60,321 bases of DNA, from the IMG/VR virus record IMGVR_UViG_3300025154_001315, positions 1 through 60,321 of that record; one strand, 5' to 3'. This document shows positions 40,050 to 48,321 of the stretch, piece by piece (the stretch's first letter is position 1; every line of letters starts with the position of its first letter). Below the pieces are notes generated by a model. It did no database searches. It was not told where the DNA came from and worked only from the letters and a program-made list of their open reading frames with translations. Source of the DNA: a virus. The position numbers and the translations under genes are program-made.

Positions 40050-40883
40050 CTAGTAGAGCTCGATGAAGTTGTGGTCGGTGTCCCAGGCGATGGCGGCGGC
40101 GCTGCCCCCGGCCTCCTTGAACTGCGCGACGGTCATGCCGTTCTTGTAGAGCTTGAAGAGGTCGAAGCTCTTGGAGCCCGCGCGCTTGGGGTTCTCCTTG
40201 GTGAGCAGCTTGATCTTCTTGCCGTCCAGGTCCTTCTCGGCCTTCTTCTGGTCCTCGCCGGCCTTCGCCACCTTCGCCGCCGCCTTCACGACCTGCTTCT
40301 CGGTCTTCGCCATGACTTGCTCCTCGGTAGTGGAGGGCGGAATGCCCTCACGCTGAGTACTGTTGTACTGCTCCCGCTCCTGCTTTGCAAGCGTTTCCAA
40401 CTCCAACTCCTTGTCCAGTTGCGCTTGCAATTCCGCCTCGCGGCCCTGGGCCTTGCCCCAAGTCCGCTCGATCTTGTTGTCCGCCCCCACGTCCACGATG
40501 CCGACCTTGGGGAGCCCCTGCGGCTTGCACTTGGGGCACAGGGCTTGGTACTTCTCCACGGAGACTTCGGTGATCATCGTCCCGCAGCGCCGGCACATCT
40601 TGTTCCGCACGTTGTACAGGCGCAGGCACTCCTTGCAGGTCACGGTCTCGGGGTTGTTGGCGCCGCCCCAGGCCAGCACCTCCCCGATGTAGCGGGGCCC
40701 GTAGTTGCTGCACAAGGGCCGCTCCGCCGGCCCGAAGTGCCGCTGCTGATCGGTGGGGCAGAAGTGGATGGGCATCCCCACCAAGGGCTTGGCCTTCCGC
40801 TTGGCGGGGGTGGGCACCTTGGCGGCCTCGAAGACCTCGGCGGCCATGCGCTTGGCGGCGCGCTTCTTTGCATCCGTCTTCAT
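40050..40883 (-). CDS. Hypothetical protein with multiple CxxC zinc motifs
   Basis: 277 residues. Basic leader (KKRAAKRMAAEVFEAAKVPT), several Cys pairs (TCKECLRLYNVRNKMCRRCG; LCPKCKPQGLPK), then a long charged coiled coil (EAELQAQLDKELELETLAKQ) and a helix-turn-helix-looking C-terminus (FDLFKLYKNGMTVAQFKEAG). The C-terminal HTH plus zinc ribbons suggest a DNA-binding role, perhaps in replication. Next to the SNF2 helicase. No family recognised. Confidence 0.65.
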   Translation of the reverse strand: MKTDAKKRAAKRMAAEVFEAAKVPTPAKRKAKPLVGMPIHFCPTDQQRHFGPAERPLCSNYGPRYIGEVLAWGGANNPETVTCKECLRLYNVRNKMCRRCGTMITEVSVEKYQALCPKCKPQGLPKVGIVDVGADNKIERTWGKAQGREAELQAQLDKELELETLAKQEREQYNSTQREGIPPSTTEEQVMAKTEKQVVKAAAKVAKAGEDQKKAEKDLDGKKIKLLTKENPKRAGSKSFDLFKLYKNGMTVAQFKEAGGSAAAIAWDTDHNFIELY

Positions 40884-40884
40884 G

Positions 40885-42288
40885 TTAGTACCTCCTCTTC
40901 AAGTGGTCCTTCAACGCGTTCAGCAACTTCTGCTGCGTCCTGTCCTTCTTGTTCAGCATTCCGCGGATGGCCTCGTCGACGGTATCCTTGGCCACTATCC
41001 AGTGAACCACCACACGCTCCTTCTGGCCCTGCCGCCACACTCGCCGCACGAGCTGCTCCGTGTCTTCGAGGTTGGGGGAGAGGCTGTGAAACACCACAGC
41101 CGCCCCCACCCCTTGGAGGTTGAGGCCGTGCGCTACCGACTGCGGCTGAGCCAGGAGAACCTGGAGCCGCCCGCCGTTCCAGGCCGCCTCCACCTCCCGC
41201 TGCTTCTTCGCGGTCACGCCCCCGCCAAGGTACTCAGCCTCGGGGAACACCTTCTGCAGCCGCTCCAGGTCGTGCTTGAACTCGTAGGCGATGAGGGCAG
41301 GCTTGCCGCTCAGCTCCTCCACGAGCTCCTGCACCGCCTCCAGCTTGGCATCGTGGATGTGCGCCCACTTGGCCTTGCCGCTCGGCACTTCGCCCTCGGG
41401 CGTGCCCAGGTAGGCCCCACCGTTCGCTATCTGGCGGCACTTGCCGAAGGTCGCGGCGGCGTTGGCGGCGGTGAGGGTGCCTTCCTTCAGCTCCGTGATG
41501 AGCAGGTCCTCCATCTGGTCGTACGCCTTGCGCGCCTCGGGGGGCAGCTCCACCGTGATGGTGTTGTTGATGAGAGGCGGGAGGTGGAGGTAGTCCTCGG
41601 CGCTCATGCGGAGGACCAGCGGGCGCAGCGCCTTGTAGATGCGCTCTTCGGCGTCGGGCTTCGGGACCCAGGTGTAGCCTCCGTACCCGGTGGAGTTGAA
41701 GAAGCTCATCCTGTAGTGCGTGACGTAGCGCCCCAGCGCGGCGCCCTGGTCCAGCGCGTAGACCTGCCCGAACAGGTCCAGCAGCCCGTTGGGAGCGGGC
41801 GTGCCCGTCAGGATATAGCGGCGCCGGAACTTGTTGAGGTGGGGCTTCAGCAGCTTGAAGCGGAGCGTTTGGGGGTTCTTTATCCGCGTAGATTCATCAA
41901 TGACCAGCATCTGCCACGGCCAGTCCTGGCCCTTCACCGCGTCGAAGAGCCAGCTCAGCCCTTCGAAGTTGATAACGTCCACCCCGCCCGTCAGCTCGCC
42001 GCTAGCCAGCAGGTCGGCCTTCTGGGGGCCGTGGAGCACGCGCAGGGTGATGTCGTGGAAGTCGTCCCAACGAGCAACCTCGCCCGGCCACACGGAGGTG
42101 GCCGGGCGCAGGGGAGCGATGACCAAAGCGCGACGTACCAGCTTCGTCTTTCTCAGCACCTTGAACGCGGCCAGCGTCGTGCTGGTCTTGCCGAGCCCTG
42201 GCGACAAAAAGAGGCCAGCCGCCCCCTGCTGTACCATGAACTTGATGGCTTTCTTCTGGTATCCGTGCGGTCGCCAGGGCTCAGACAT
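40885..42288 (-). CDS. SNF2-like superfamily 2 DNA helicase/ATPase
   Basis: 467 residues. Motif I GLFLSPGLGKTSTTLAAF (Walker A), motif II MLVIDESTRIKN (DEST variant of DEAH), motif III ILTGTPAPN, motif V VAHGLNLQGVGAAVVFHSLS and motif VI EQLVRRVWRQGQ are all present in order. Matches compact SNF2 helicases common in phages near the replication genes; role in remodelling or recombination-dependent replication. Confidence 0.92.
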   Translation of the reverse strand: MSEPWRPHGYQKKAIKFMVQQGAAGLFLSPGLGKTSTTLAAFKVLRKTKLVRRALVIAPLRPATSVWPGEVARWDDFHDITLRVLHGPQKADLLASGELTGGVDVINFEGLSWLFDAVKGQDWPWQMLVIDESTRIKNPQTLRFKLLKPHLNKFRRRYILTGTPAPNGLLDLFGQVYALDQGAALGRYVTHYRMSFFNSTGYGGYTWVPKPDAEERIYKALRPLVLRMSAEDYLHLPPLINNTITVELPPEARKAYDQMEDLLITELKEGTLTAANAAATFGKCRQIANGGAYLGTPEGEVPSGKAKWAHIHDAKLEAVQELVEELSGKPALIAYEFKHDLERLQKVFPEAEYLGGGVTAKKQREVEAAWNGGRLQVLLAQPQSVAHGLNLQGVGAAVVFHSLSPNLEDTEQLVRRVWRQGQKERVVVHWIVAKDTVDEAIRGMLNKKDRTQQKLLNALKDHLKRRY

Positions 42289-42772
42289 TTTTCTTCCTCT
42301 TCTTGCTGAGTACGTGAATGCGGAAGTGCTCAGCTCGCGTCACAACTTCCAGGTTCTCTGGGCGATTGTCGCGCTTTATCTCGTTGATGTGATGAACCAG
42401 CTCGCCCTTCTGTAGAGGGCGGCCCAGTTTCTTTTCCGCCACCACTCTGTGCTCGTGCTTCCCGCGAACTTTCCGGTAGCTATTGCCGTGCCCTCGGTTT
42501 CTCTGCTTATCCCCGTTGTTCATACGGCCGCGCCGGGCCTGCTCTTCGTTCGACATCGTCCTGGTGTTGTGCCCTGCTATGAACCTCGGCGCCTGTGTGC
42601 GCTCGCCGCATCCGCATAAGCACAGCCTCCAACGCTGCTGCGACTTTGGCGTGTGGTAGTACGCGACGACGCAAGCGAGGCAGTAGTTGGAGAGCCCATC
42701 CTTGTTCTTGGCCTTGCGACCAAAGTCAAGTAGAGGCTTCAGTCTGCCACACTTGTAGCATCGCTTCTTCAT
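42281..42772 (-). CDS. HNH endonuclease
   Basis: 163 residues. N-terminal zinc-ribbon (KRCYKCGRLKPLLDFGRKAK; SNYCLACVVAY), a basic linker, and an HNH core VHHINEIKRDNRPENLEVVT with a downstream H (RAEHFRIHVLS). A free-standing homing-type nuclease inserted between helicase and zinc-finger genes; stop overlaps the helicase start by 8 bases. Confidence 0.9.
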   Translation of the reverse strand: MKKRCYKCGRLKPLLDFGRKAKNKDGLSNYCLACVVAYYHTPKSQQRWRLCLCGCGERTQAPRFIAGHNTRTMSNEEQARRGRMNNGDKQRNRGHGNSYRKVRGKHEHRVVAEKKLGRPLQKGELVHHINEIKRDNRPENLEVVTRAEHFRIHVLSKKRKKNV

Positions 42773-42782
42773 CAGCGCGCTC

Positions 42783-43070
42783 CTAGTAGATGGTACCCAG
42801 GGCCTTCATGGCGGGGCTGAAGAACACGCTGCACTTGGGGCACGTGAAGCCGTCCGGCTGCACCCCCATGAACAGCAGCACCTCCAGCGGGCCCTGGCAG
42901 TAGGGGCACACCGGGGGCGGGGGCTTGGCGGCGGGGGCTCCGGAAGGGCTCTCGAGGCCCGCCCTGCGGGCCTTGGCCTGTGCCAGCCAGTGGGGCGGGC
43001 ACCCTTCGCTGTCCGTGCCGCCCAGGTGATTGCGCTCGCACTCCGGGCACCAGTCGTTGCCGTGGCTCAT
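42783..43070 (-). CDS. Zinc-ribbon small protein
   Basis: 95 residues. WCPECERNHLGGTDSEGCPP and VCPYCQGPLEVLLFMGV then FTCPKCSVFFSPAMK contain three CxxC-type knuckles plus a Cys-Pro, enough for two zinc sites. Pro-rich linker between them. No specific family. Confidence 0.7.
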   Translation of the reverse strand: MSHGNDWCPECERNHLGGTDSEGCPPHWLAQAKARRAGLESPSGAPAAKPPPPVCPYCQGPLEVLLFMGVQPDGFTCPKCSVFFSPAMKALGTIY

Positions 43071-43079
43071 GTTCGCCTC

Positions 43080-43343
43080 CTAGTGGCCAGTCCTGCGGTG
43101 GCGGGCCAGCAAACTCTTCAGCTCGGCCCTTACTTCTCGGATGCTGTCTTCTGTCCTGTCGTTGTACCACAGCGCGATGGAGAGCACGTCTAGGATATCG
43201 TCGTCAGTGTCGACGTAACTGGTCCAAGTGAACTCAGCAGCCTCCTGGCCCTCGTGTTTCTTGATGTCTATCGCTCGGTTCTCCGATAAGACGCTCTCAA
43301 CGTCTTCGCCAGTTGCGTTGGCCTGCCAGCCTTTGAGATACAT
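43080..43343 (-). CDS. Hypothetical acidic protein
   Basis: 87 residues with GGAGGCGAAC before the ATG. WTSYVDTDDDILDVLSIALW and DSIREVRAELKSLLARHRRT give an acidic patch and an amphipathic helix. Spaced 9 bp from both neighbours. Not recognised. Confidence 0.65.
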   Translation of the reverse strand: MYLKGWQANATGEDVESVLSENRAIDIKKHEGQEAAEFTWTSYVDTDDDILDVLSIALWYNDRTEDSIREVRAELKSLLARHRRTGH

Positions 43344-43352
43344 GTTCGCCTC

Positions 43353-43682
43353 CTAGTGTACGTTCGTGTTTGGCCAGTTGTTGACGCTGTGGCCGCTCAA
43401 CCAGTCGTTGACCACCACCTTCCCCAGCGCGACGTTGTCCACCACGCGCACGGCGAAGTCGTGCTTCTGCAGCATCGCGTGGAACTTGGCCTGCAAGGGC
43501 GTCGGCTTCAGCCCTTCGCGCTTGAATTCGATGAACAGCACCTTGCCCTGGTGGAGAAACATCCTGTCCGGCCATGCTCGGTTTCCCAGGCCGTTCATCT
43601 TGCGGCAGACCACCCCCATCTTCCGGGCGTGGTCCACCACGGCCTGCTCGATGCTCGCCTCCAAGCGCTTGCGGGGGGCCAT
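43353..43682 (-). CDS. VRR-NUC domain nuclease
   Basis: 109 residues from ATG 43682, overlapping the upstream stop (TGATG); a longer frame is a shadow. ASIEQAVVDHARKMGVVC, NRAWPDRMFLHQGKVLFIEF then KREGLKPTPLQ contain the PD-(D/E)xK-type catalytic residues D, E, K of VRR-NUC nucleases (Fan1-like, often stand-alone in phages). Likely resolves branched DNA during replication. Confidence 0.85.
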   Translation of the reverse strand: MAPRKRLEASIEQAVVDHARKMGVVCRKMNGLGNRAWPDRMFLHQGKVLFIEFKREGLKPTPLQAKFHAMLQKHDFAVRVVDNVALGKVVVNDWLSGHSVNNWPNTNVH

Positions 43683-43684
43683 CA

Positions 43685-43996
43685 CTACGCTCCCTTGGAC
43701 GGCGGGTTGCTCGCCTGCTCCGCCTGCCGGGCCTTGCGCTTGGCGGCGGCGCGGGCGATGTAGCCGGTGAAGTTGAAGAAGCGGCTCACCAAGTTGCGGA
43801 GGCCCTGCTTCTGCTGCTCGGCGGCTCGGGCCGCTGCCGCGTCCTTGTGGCTGTCGAACCGCTCCAGCCACTTGCTCCGAATGACCTTGTCGTTGGTCTT
43901 CCGGTACTGGCTCACGCTGTAGAACCGAATGCTGTTGTCCCCCGCCTTGCGGATGCTGCGGAGTTCCTTCGCCTCGTCGTTTGCCTTGTTCCTCAT
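43685..43996 (-). CDS. Hypothetical basic protein
   Basis: 103 residues from ATG 43996 (GGAGGCACGCA upstream). Highly basic, helical (ELRSIRKAGDNSIRFYSVSQ; KVIRSKWLERFDSHKDAAAA; IARAAAKRKARQAEQA). Possibly nucleic-acid-binding by charge. First gene of its operon after the control region. Confidence 0.6.
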   Translation of the reverse strand: MRNKANDEAKELRSIRKAGDNSIRFYSVSQYRKTNDKVIRSKWLERFDSHKDAAAARAAEQQKQGLRNLVSRFFNFTGYIARAAAKRKARQAEQASNPPSKGA

Positions 43997-44091
43997 TGCG
44001 TGCCTCCTAACGTTGCCTGCCTGCCAGCGCCTACCGTGGCACAAAGCAGGCAGGCGCACAAACGCTTTGTAGTGTGATTAACTGCGAACCT
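43997..44091 (-). promoter_or_regulatory. Control region with TTAATCACACTAC element
   Basis: 95 bp between a nuclease gene and a basic-protein gene. GTAGTGTGATTA (44069-44080 on the plus strand) matches the recurrent operator core. GCCTGCCTGC and GCAGGCAGGC (10-bp arms, 21 nt apart) form a stem in the leader just before the ribosome site. Confidence 0.45.
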
Positions 44092-44874
44092 CTAGAACTT
44101 GCAGATGCCGTTCTTCTGGACGCTGTAGGGGCAGTAGCGGCACGTCGGGTTCGGGGTGGGGGCGTGAACGGTGTCGGTGAACATGGGCTGCACCTTCTTG
44201 GTCCACCGCTTCTGCTCTGCCTCCAGCTCCGCCCGCGTCAGCACGCCGTTCTCCCTAGTCACTTCCTTGCCCACGTCCGTGAACCACAGGCTGGCGGTGG
44301 CCAGCTCCATCTCCGGCATGGAGGTGAGCATCGCCACGCAGTAGCAGCGGAGCTGATCGTCGTACTCGCCGTCGGGCTTGTAGCGGCCGGTCTTCCAGTC
44401 CGTGATGTGGACGCACTTCTTGTTCACCTTGCGGACGCCGTCGTCCAGGATGCCACCCGGCCCGGCCCGCACCTCCACCCCTATCTCCACGAGGTCCAGC
44501 TTGAGGCGGACCCACACGTCGCGGGCCATCCACTCGCAGGGCTTCCAGGCGGCGGTGAAGGCCGCGTCGAGCTCGGTGCGGACCTTGCCCTTCTTGTAGG
44601 TGGCGCGCAGCGCCTTGAGCTTGGCGACGGTGGCGGGGTGCCACACCACCTCCTCCCCCTGGAAGATGGTGGCCAGCACCTTGATGCGGTTGGCCACGAA
44701 GTGCTCGCACTGTTCGTGGATGAAGCTGCCCCTCACCAGCGCGGGGCCTCCGGGGTCGGGCAGCTTGTGGAGGTACTTGTAGCTCGCCTTCGCCGGACAC
44801 TCCTCGTAGCAGCCCAGCTTGGACGGCGCCCAGGAGTTGTGCTTCCGAATGACGTCGAACCCTTGCTTCTTCAT
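44092..44874 (-). CDS. RecB/Cas4-like PD-(D/E)xK nuclease
   Basis: 260 residues. WAPSKLGCYEECPAKASYKY starts the family core, GSFIHEQCEHF is the conserved GxxxHxxxE box, ITDWKTGRYKPDG carries the catalytic DxK, and the C-terminal CRYCPYSVQKNGICKF completes a four-Cys Fe-S or zinc site. Phage exonucleases of this type act in recombination and end processing beside the polymerase. Confidence 0.85.
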   Translation of the reverse strand: MKKQGFDVIRKHNSWAPSKLGCYEECPAKASYKYLHKLPDPGGPALVRGSFIHEQCEHFVANRIKVLATIFQGEEVVWHPATVAKLKALRATYKKGKVRTELDAAFTAAWKPCEWMARDVWVRLKLDLVEIGVEVRAGPGGILDDGVRKVNKKCVHITDWKTGRYKPDGEYDDQLRCYCVAMLTSMPEMELATASLWFTDVGKEVTRENGVLTRAELEAEQKRWTKKVQPMFTDTVHAPTPNPTCRYCPYSVQKNGICKF

Positions 44875-45065
44875 TACTCGCTCTCTTTCTCTTCAGTCAC
44901 GGGGAACAGTCGCATCTCGCCGGTCCAGTTTAGGGGAGTGGTGTCCAGCGTGCAACCGATGGAGCCGTCCGGCAGCAGGGCCGCGCTGCCGATGCGCGTC
45001 CAGTGACGCTTGTCGCCCTTGGTGATCTGCACACTGATAGTGAAGAACTTCGTCAGGGTTGCCAT
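44874..45065 (-). CDS. Small hypothetical protein between polymerase and nuclease
   Basis: 63 residues, coupled to both neighbours (single-base overlap with the nuclease; 3-bp gap to polymerase). Beta-rich (FFTISVQITKGDKRHWTRIG; ALLPDGSIGCTLDTTPLNW). A DUF736-like small protein is possible, but the match is not clear. Constant location inside the replication operon suggests an accessory to DNA metabolism. Confidence 0.6.
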   Translation of the reverse strand: MATLTKFFTISVQITKGDKRHWTRIGSAALLPDGSIGCTLDTTPLNWTGEMRLFPVTEEKESE

Positions 45066-45068
45066 AGG

Positions 45069-46907
45069 TCAGTCCTCGTACTTCTTCAGCTCACCCCAAG
45101 TGGGGCCTACCTTGCCGTCGCTGAGCATGGGGACGTCGAACTTCGCGCTGGCCATGACGTCGTTGAGGATCTTCATCTCACTCTCCACCGCCTTGTTGGG
45201 AACGCTGATGTTGATCTCGTCGTGGACGGTGACCAGGAAGCGTCCGTTCTTCTTGGCCTCGTTGTAGCGGATGACGGCCTCTTTCGTGCAGCTCGCCGCG
45301 CTGCGCTGGATGAGGTAATTCAACATCTTGTACTCGAAGGTCCTCATCTTCCCGTTGATGGGGCGCGGCGCCTCGCAGTAGATGAGGCCCCCGCCCCACT
45401 CCCGCACCGGCTCGCCCCTGCGCCCGCGTGCCTTGAGCTCAGCGTCCAGGGCTTGGACGTCCGGCAGGGCGGCCTTGTGCGCGCCACGGATGCGGGTGGC
45501 CTGAGCCTTGTCGCACTTGAGCTTCTCCATGATGGCGGGCACCCCGCCGCCGTACACCTGGAGGAAGTTCATGATTTTCACCTGCCTACGGTGCAGGTCC
45601 AAGCCGGTGATGTCGCGGATGAGGTCGTGGACCAGGACGTGGACGTCCACGTTGTTGTCGGCGTTGTAGGCCCGGCACAGGGCGCCGTCCTCGTAGTGCC
45701 CCAAGATGCGGAGCTCCTGCTGCCTGTAGTCTCGGTGGCAGAACTGCGCCCCCTCGTCCGGCAGGATGTAGCACCGCACGCGCGGCAGCTCGGGCACCCC
45801 CAGGAACTTGGGATGGACGTAGCCGTCGTCCTTGTCCATGTAGTCTTTCGTGATGTTCATGAAGTAGCTGCACGACAGGCGGGCCGTGCGGGTGCCTGCC
45901 AGCCCGCCGCCATGCTCCTGGCGCACTTGGTTCCAGGAGGTGGCGATGTAGCCCCCGAGCCGCGTGGCCATCTCCAGCCAGGGCCGCATGGACATGCTGA
46001 GGACGGTACACATCCGGTTGCGGTAGCCGAACACGCTGGCGACCTTGGGGTCGCGGAACTTGTCCACCGTCAGGTACTTCTTGCTGACGCTCTTCTCCTG
46101 CTTCTTGGGCGTCAGCCGCCACTCGGTGATCATGTTCGCCTTGTCCAGCGCCGCCGCCACGTCCTCGTCACTGTCCAGGTTCAGCCCTGGGGCCCTCAGC
46201 CGCTTTCGCAGCCACGCATCGGCCTTGGCCACGGCCTTCTCGAACAGGGGAATGTCGCGCTCCAGCCCTTCCACGTCCACCCGCATCCCGGTGCGCTCGT
46301 TCTCCAACAGGATGGGCATCAGCCTGCGCTCGCGGTCGTAGGCTTGGCGCATCCCCTTGTCGAACTCCGGCACGATGTGGTTGAACAGCAGGTCCGTCCT
46401 GTCCACGTCGCCGATGGCGTACTCGCCGACCAGCTTGCCGGGGGCCTTGCAGATGTGGGCGCCCCACTTCTTGTCGTTCTTGGCCACGATGCCCTTGGCG
46501 ATGAGCCAGTCGCGGACACGCTCCTGCTCCTCGGGCTTGATACCCAGGATGCGCTCGGCACTGGGCTTCAAGCTGAAGGTGGAGGCGTGGGGGTCCTTGA
46601 GGAAGATGGCGTAGAGGGTGTCGTGAATGCGCTCCCAGCTTGGCATCTTCAGCTTCCACCGCACCTCCGCCACGTCCGCGTCGAACTTGCCGTACTGGAA
46701 GAGCAGTGGGGCGCCGCTGTCGTAGACGTCCTTCAAGGCTCCACGCGCCTGGGCCTCGGTGCAGTTGTTCTCCGTCGGGTGGCCGAAGGCGTAGTACCGG
46801 CCCTTCCGTCCCGGATACTTGATGGCCACCCCCACGGGCTTGGGCGGGTACTCAGGACGGGGCTGGATGGCTTCGCTCTCGAAGTCGACCGTGATGGGCT
46901 TCTTCAT
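45069..46907 (-). CDS. Family A DNA polymerase
   Basis: 612 residues from ATG 46907 (GGAGCACGC upstream; a longer frame is a shadow). N-terminal DnaQ-type 3'-5' exonuclease starts with ITVDFESEAI. The polymerase core shows TARLSCSYFMN, motif A FCHRDYRQQELRILG, motif B RRQVKIMNFLQVYGGG (R-x3-K-x6-YG), and motif C LVTVHDEINIS. Intact catalytic residues. This is the replicative enzyme and must accept modified dUTP if 5-hydroxymethyluracil is made. Confidence 0.95.
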   Translation of the reverse strand: MKKPITVDFESEAIQPRPEYPPKPVGVAIKYPGRKGRYYAFGHPTENNCTEAQARGALKDVYDSGAPLLFQYGKFDADVAEVRWKLKMPSWERIHDTLYAIFLKDPHASTFSLKPSAERILGIKPEEQERVRDWLIAKGIVAKNDKKWGAHICKAPGKLVGEYAIGDVDRTDLLFNHIVPEFDKGMRQAYDRERRLMPILLENERTGMRVDVEGLERDIPLFEKAVAKADAWLRKRLRAPGLNLDSDEDVAAALDKANMITEWRLTPKKQEKSVSKKYLTVDKFRDPKVASVFGYRNRMCTVLSMSMRPWLEMATRLGGYIATSWNQVRQEHGGGLAGTRTARLSCSYFMNITKDYMDKDDGYVHPKFLGVPELPRVRCYILPDEGAQFCHRDYRQQELRILGHYEDGALCRAYNADNNVDVHVLVHDLIRDITGLDLHRRQVKIMNFLQVYGGGVPAIMEKLKCDKAQATRIRGAHKAALPDVQALDAELKARGRRGEPVREWGGGLIYCEAPRPINGKMRTFEYKMLNYLIQRSAASCTKEAVIRYNEAKKNGRFLVTVHDEINISVPNKAVESEMKILNDVMASAKFDVPMLSDGKVGPTWGELKKYED

Positions 46908-47116
46908 GCGTGCTCCAACATGCCGGCCAACTGCGCGCACTCGTGGCACAGCTTCTCGCCCAGCTTGATGGTCATCCCGCAGCCGGGGCAGCTCACCCAG
47001 TACAACTCCTTCTCGTCCGCCCTGTTGTGAAACGTCCTCTCCCACCCCTCCTTGTACTCCTTGCTCGTGGGGATGCTAGCGATCGACGCGTGATGGTGCG
47101 TTCCTGGTATCTTCAT
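46904..47116 (-). CDS. Small zinc-ribbon protein upstream of polymerase
   Basis: 70 residues from ATG 47116. EYKEGWERTFHNRADEKELY is followed by WVSCPGCGMTIKLGEKLCHE and CAQLAGMLEHA, giving C-x2-C and C-x2-C pairs. Coupled to the polymerase start by a 4-base overlap (ATGA). Role unknown. Confidence 0.7.
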   Translation of the reverse strand: MKIPGTHHHASIASIPTSKEYKEGWERTFHNRADEKELYWVSCPGCGMTIKLGEKLCHECAQLAGMLEHA

Positions 47117-47246
47117 TTGCCTTGTCCTCCCGCGCCCACTTGCGGCGCTCAAGTACCAACTCTCGGTTCTTCGCATAATAGCGGGCGCTGTAGGTGCGCC
47201 ACCCTGCCCGCCGGGCCGTGTCCAAGGGCTCTCGAGGCCTTGCCAT
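47076..47246 (-). CDS. Small basic protein, HNH-accessory-like
   Basis: 56 residues, GGGAGCACGC before ATG 47246. MARPREPLDTARRAGWRTYS then ARYYAKNRELVLERRKWARE resembles the basic helix (YYAKNRE...RRxW) seen in front of HNH nucleases and in small DNA-binding phage proteins. Overlaps the next gene by 41 nt in another frame, so it may be marginal. Confidence 0.5.
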   Translation of the reverse strand: MARPREPLDTARRAGWRTYSARYYAKNRELVLERRKWAREDKANEDTRNAPSRVDR

Positions 47247-47264
47247 GCGTGCTCCCAAGCCAAA

Positions 47265-47289
47265 GCCGGGCCCCCAAGCGGGGCCCGGC
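47265..47289 (-). terminator. GC-rich hairpin, partial terminator
   Basis: 10-bp perfect stem GCCGGGCCCC / GGGGCCCGGC with a 5-nt loop, followed on the minus strand by TTTGG. It separates the SSB-like gene from the polymerase operon and sits right next to the candidate structured RNA. Confidence 0.55.
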
Positions 47290-47297
47290 AAACAAAA

Positions 47298-47444
47298 GGT
47301 GAGGAGGCGGACCGGACTTGCACCGGAGTTTCTCGGCTTGTAGCTGTCATTGACCGGGAGCTACGGGGCGCGACCCCGCGCTTTTCCCCAGTCTGGCGCC
47401 AGCGTCCGAGTGCCCTAGTCTCATTGGACGACCACCTCCTCACC
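47298..47444 (-). ncRNA. Candidate structured RNA, 147 nt
   Basis: Outer 10-bp perfect stem (GGTGAGGAGG with CCTCCTCACC) encloses several internal helices read on the minus strand: CGTCC/GGACG, the palindrome CTGGCGCCAG, CGGGG-TCGCG-CCCCG, GTAGCT/AGCTAC, and a final CCGG-TGCAAGT-CCGG arm resembling a tRNA T-arm. A T-run (CTTTTGTTT) follows. No ORF of coding quality. Not a standard tRNA: the arm does not directly abut the acceptor-like stem. Strand chosen from the T-run and the T-arm likeness; the other strand is possible. Confidence 0.45.
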
Positions 47445-47452
47445 AACCTAGC

Positions 47453-48208
47453 CTAGAACTTCCGGCCCTTGCCCTTGGCGGGCTTGGCCGGCTCCTCCTC
47501 CGCGCGCGCCTCCGGGTACGGGAAGGCGATGGACTCGGCCACCTCCGCCCGCTTGGCCATGATGCCCGCCATCAGCTCGCTCTCCACGGTGCCGACCTCG
47601 TTGAACGTCACCTTGAACTGCGTCTTGGCGTCCGGCACCACCGCGATCTCCGTCAGCACGCCGAACGGCGGGCGCTTGAGCACGTTGGCGATGTTCTTCA
47701 CGTAGAGGCTCCACGCCTTCACGCTCGTCACGGGCAGCTTGAAGAAGAAGGCCTCCACGTCCTTGATGTTGTCGGCGGTGAGGCCGTTGCTGCTGATGAG
47801 CGCCAGCCGGCGGATGTTCTTGCACGCCTTGCCCTTGCCGGTGTCGGCCGTGCCGAACTCGTTCTTGGGGCAGCCCCGGCACTGTTCGTGCTGGGGCTCG
47901 GAGGACTTCTCGTGCGGCTTCAGGCCCTCCTCGTCCTCGCTGAAGGCGTAGCAGCACGGCGGCCGGGGGTTGTCCGGGTCGAACTTCCCGTCGTACATGG
48001 CGTTCTCGTAGATGCTGTGCAGCACCACGACCACCGCCTTGTTGTCCTTGACGGGCTGCCCCGCCACGGTGAGCACGCCGCTCTTGACGCTGATGAAGCT
48101 GCCCGCCGGGGTCTGCTCCTTGTCGCTGGCCTCCTTGGCGTACTTCGCCAGATCCTCGTCCCAGTTGGCCAGCGCGGTCGTCGTCGCCTTCTTCACGTTC
48201 TTCGCCAT
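47453..48208 (-). CDS. Putative single-stranded DNA-binding protein
   Basis: 251 residues from ATG 48208 (AGGAGCAGTTCAG upstream). PAGSFISVKSGVLTVAGQPV, AVVVVLHSIYENAMYDGKFD and the Cys cluster EQCRGCPKNEFGTADTGKGK are the pattern of a phage protein found beside family A polymerases and RecB-like nucleases and thought to bind ssDNA. Acidic/Lys C-terminus. Likely abundant, with its own promoter and downstream hairpin. Confidence 0.6.
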   Translation of the reverse strand: MAKNVKKATTTALANWDEDLAKYAKEASDKEQTPAGSFISVKSGVLTVAGQPVKDNKAVVVVLHSIYENAMYDGKFDPDNPRPPCCYAFSEDEEGLKPHEKSSEPQHEQCRGCPKNEFGTADTGKGKACKNIRRLALISSNGLTADNIKDVEAFFFKLPVTSVKAWSLYVKNIANVLKRPPFGVLTEIAVVPDAKTQFKVTFNEVGTVESELMAGIMAKRAEVAESIAFPYPEARAEEEPAKPAKGKGRKF

Positions 48209-48321
48209 CTGAACTGCTCCTTGTGCGCGTAGAGAACTGGCCACCCCGCCCGCGCCTGACGGGGGCCTGTACAGCGGGGAAGACTACTTCTCGGCTTCGC
48301 CGAGGCTTGCTTTCCAGTTGC
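48209..48321. other. Short spacer
   Basis: 113 bp between genes. It holds the SSB-like gene's ribosome site on its left edge and GC-rich sequence with no clear motif or ORF; nothing further seen. Confidence 0.5.

Noticed and set aside
45003-47030. Long plus-strand frame across the DNA polymerase
   Set aside because: The minus-strand frame carries all polymerase motifs. The plus frame is a codon-bias shadow.
47076-47246. A second HNH endonuclease
   Set aside because: Only the basic helix similar to HNH-accessory segments is present; no H-N-H residues.
47298-47444. Ordinary tRNA gene
   Set aside because: T-arm-like hairpin is separated from the acceptor-like stem by extra bases, and no anticodon arm of standard size can be placed.
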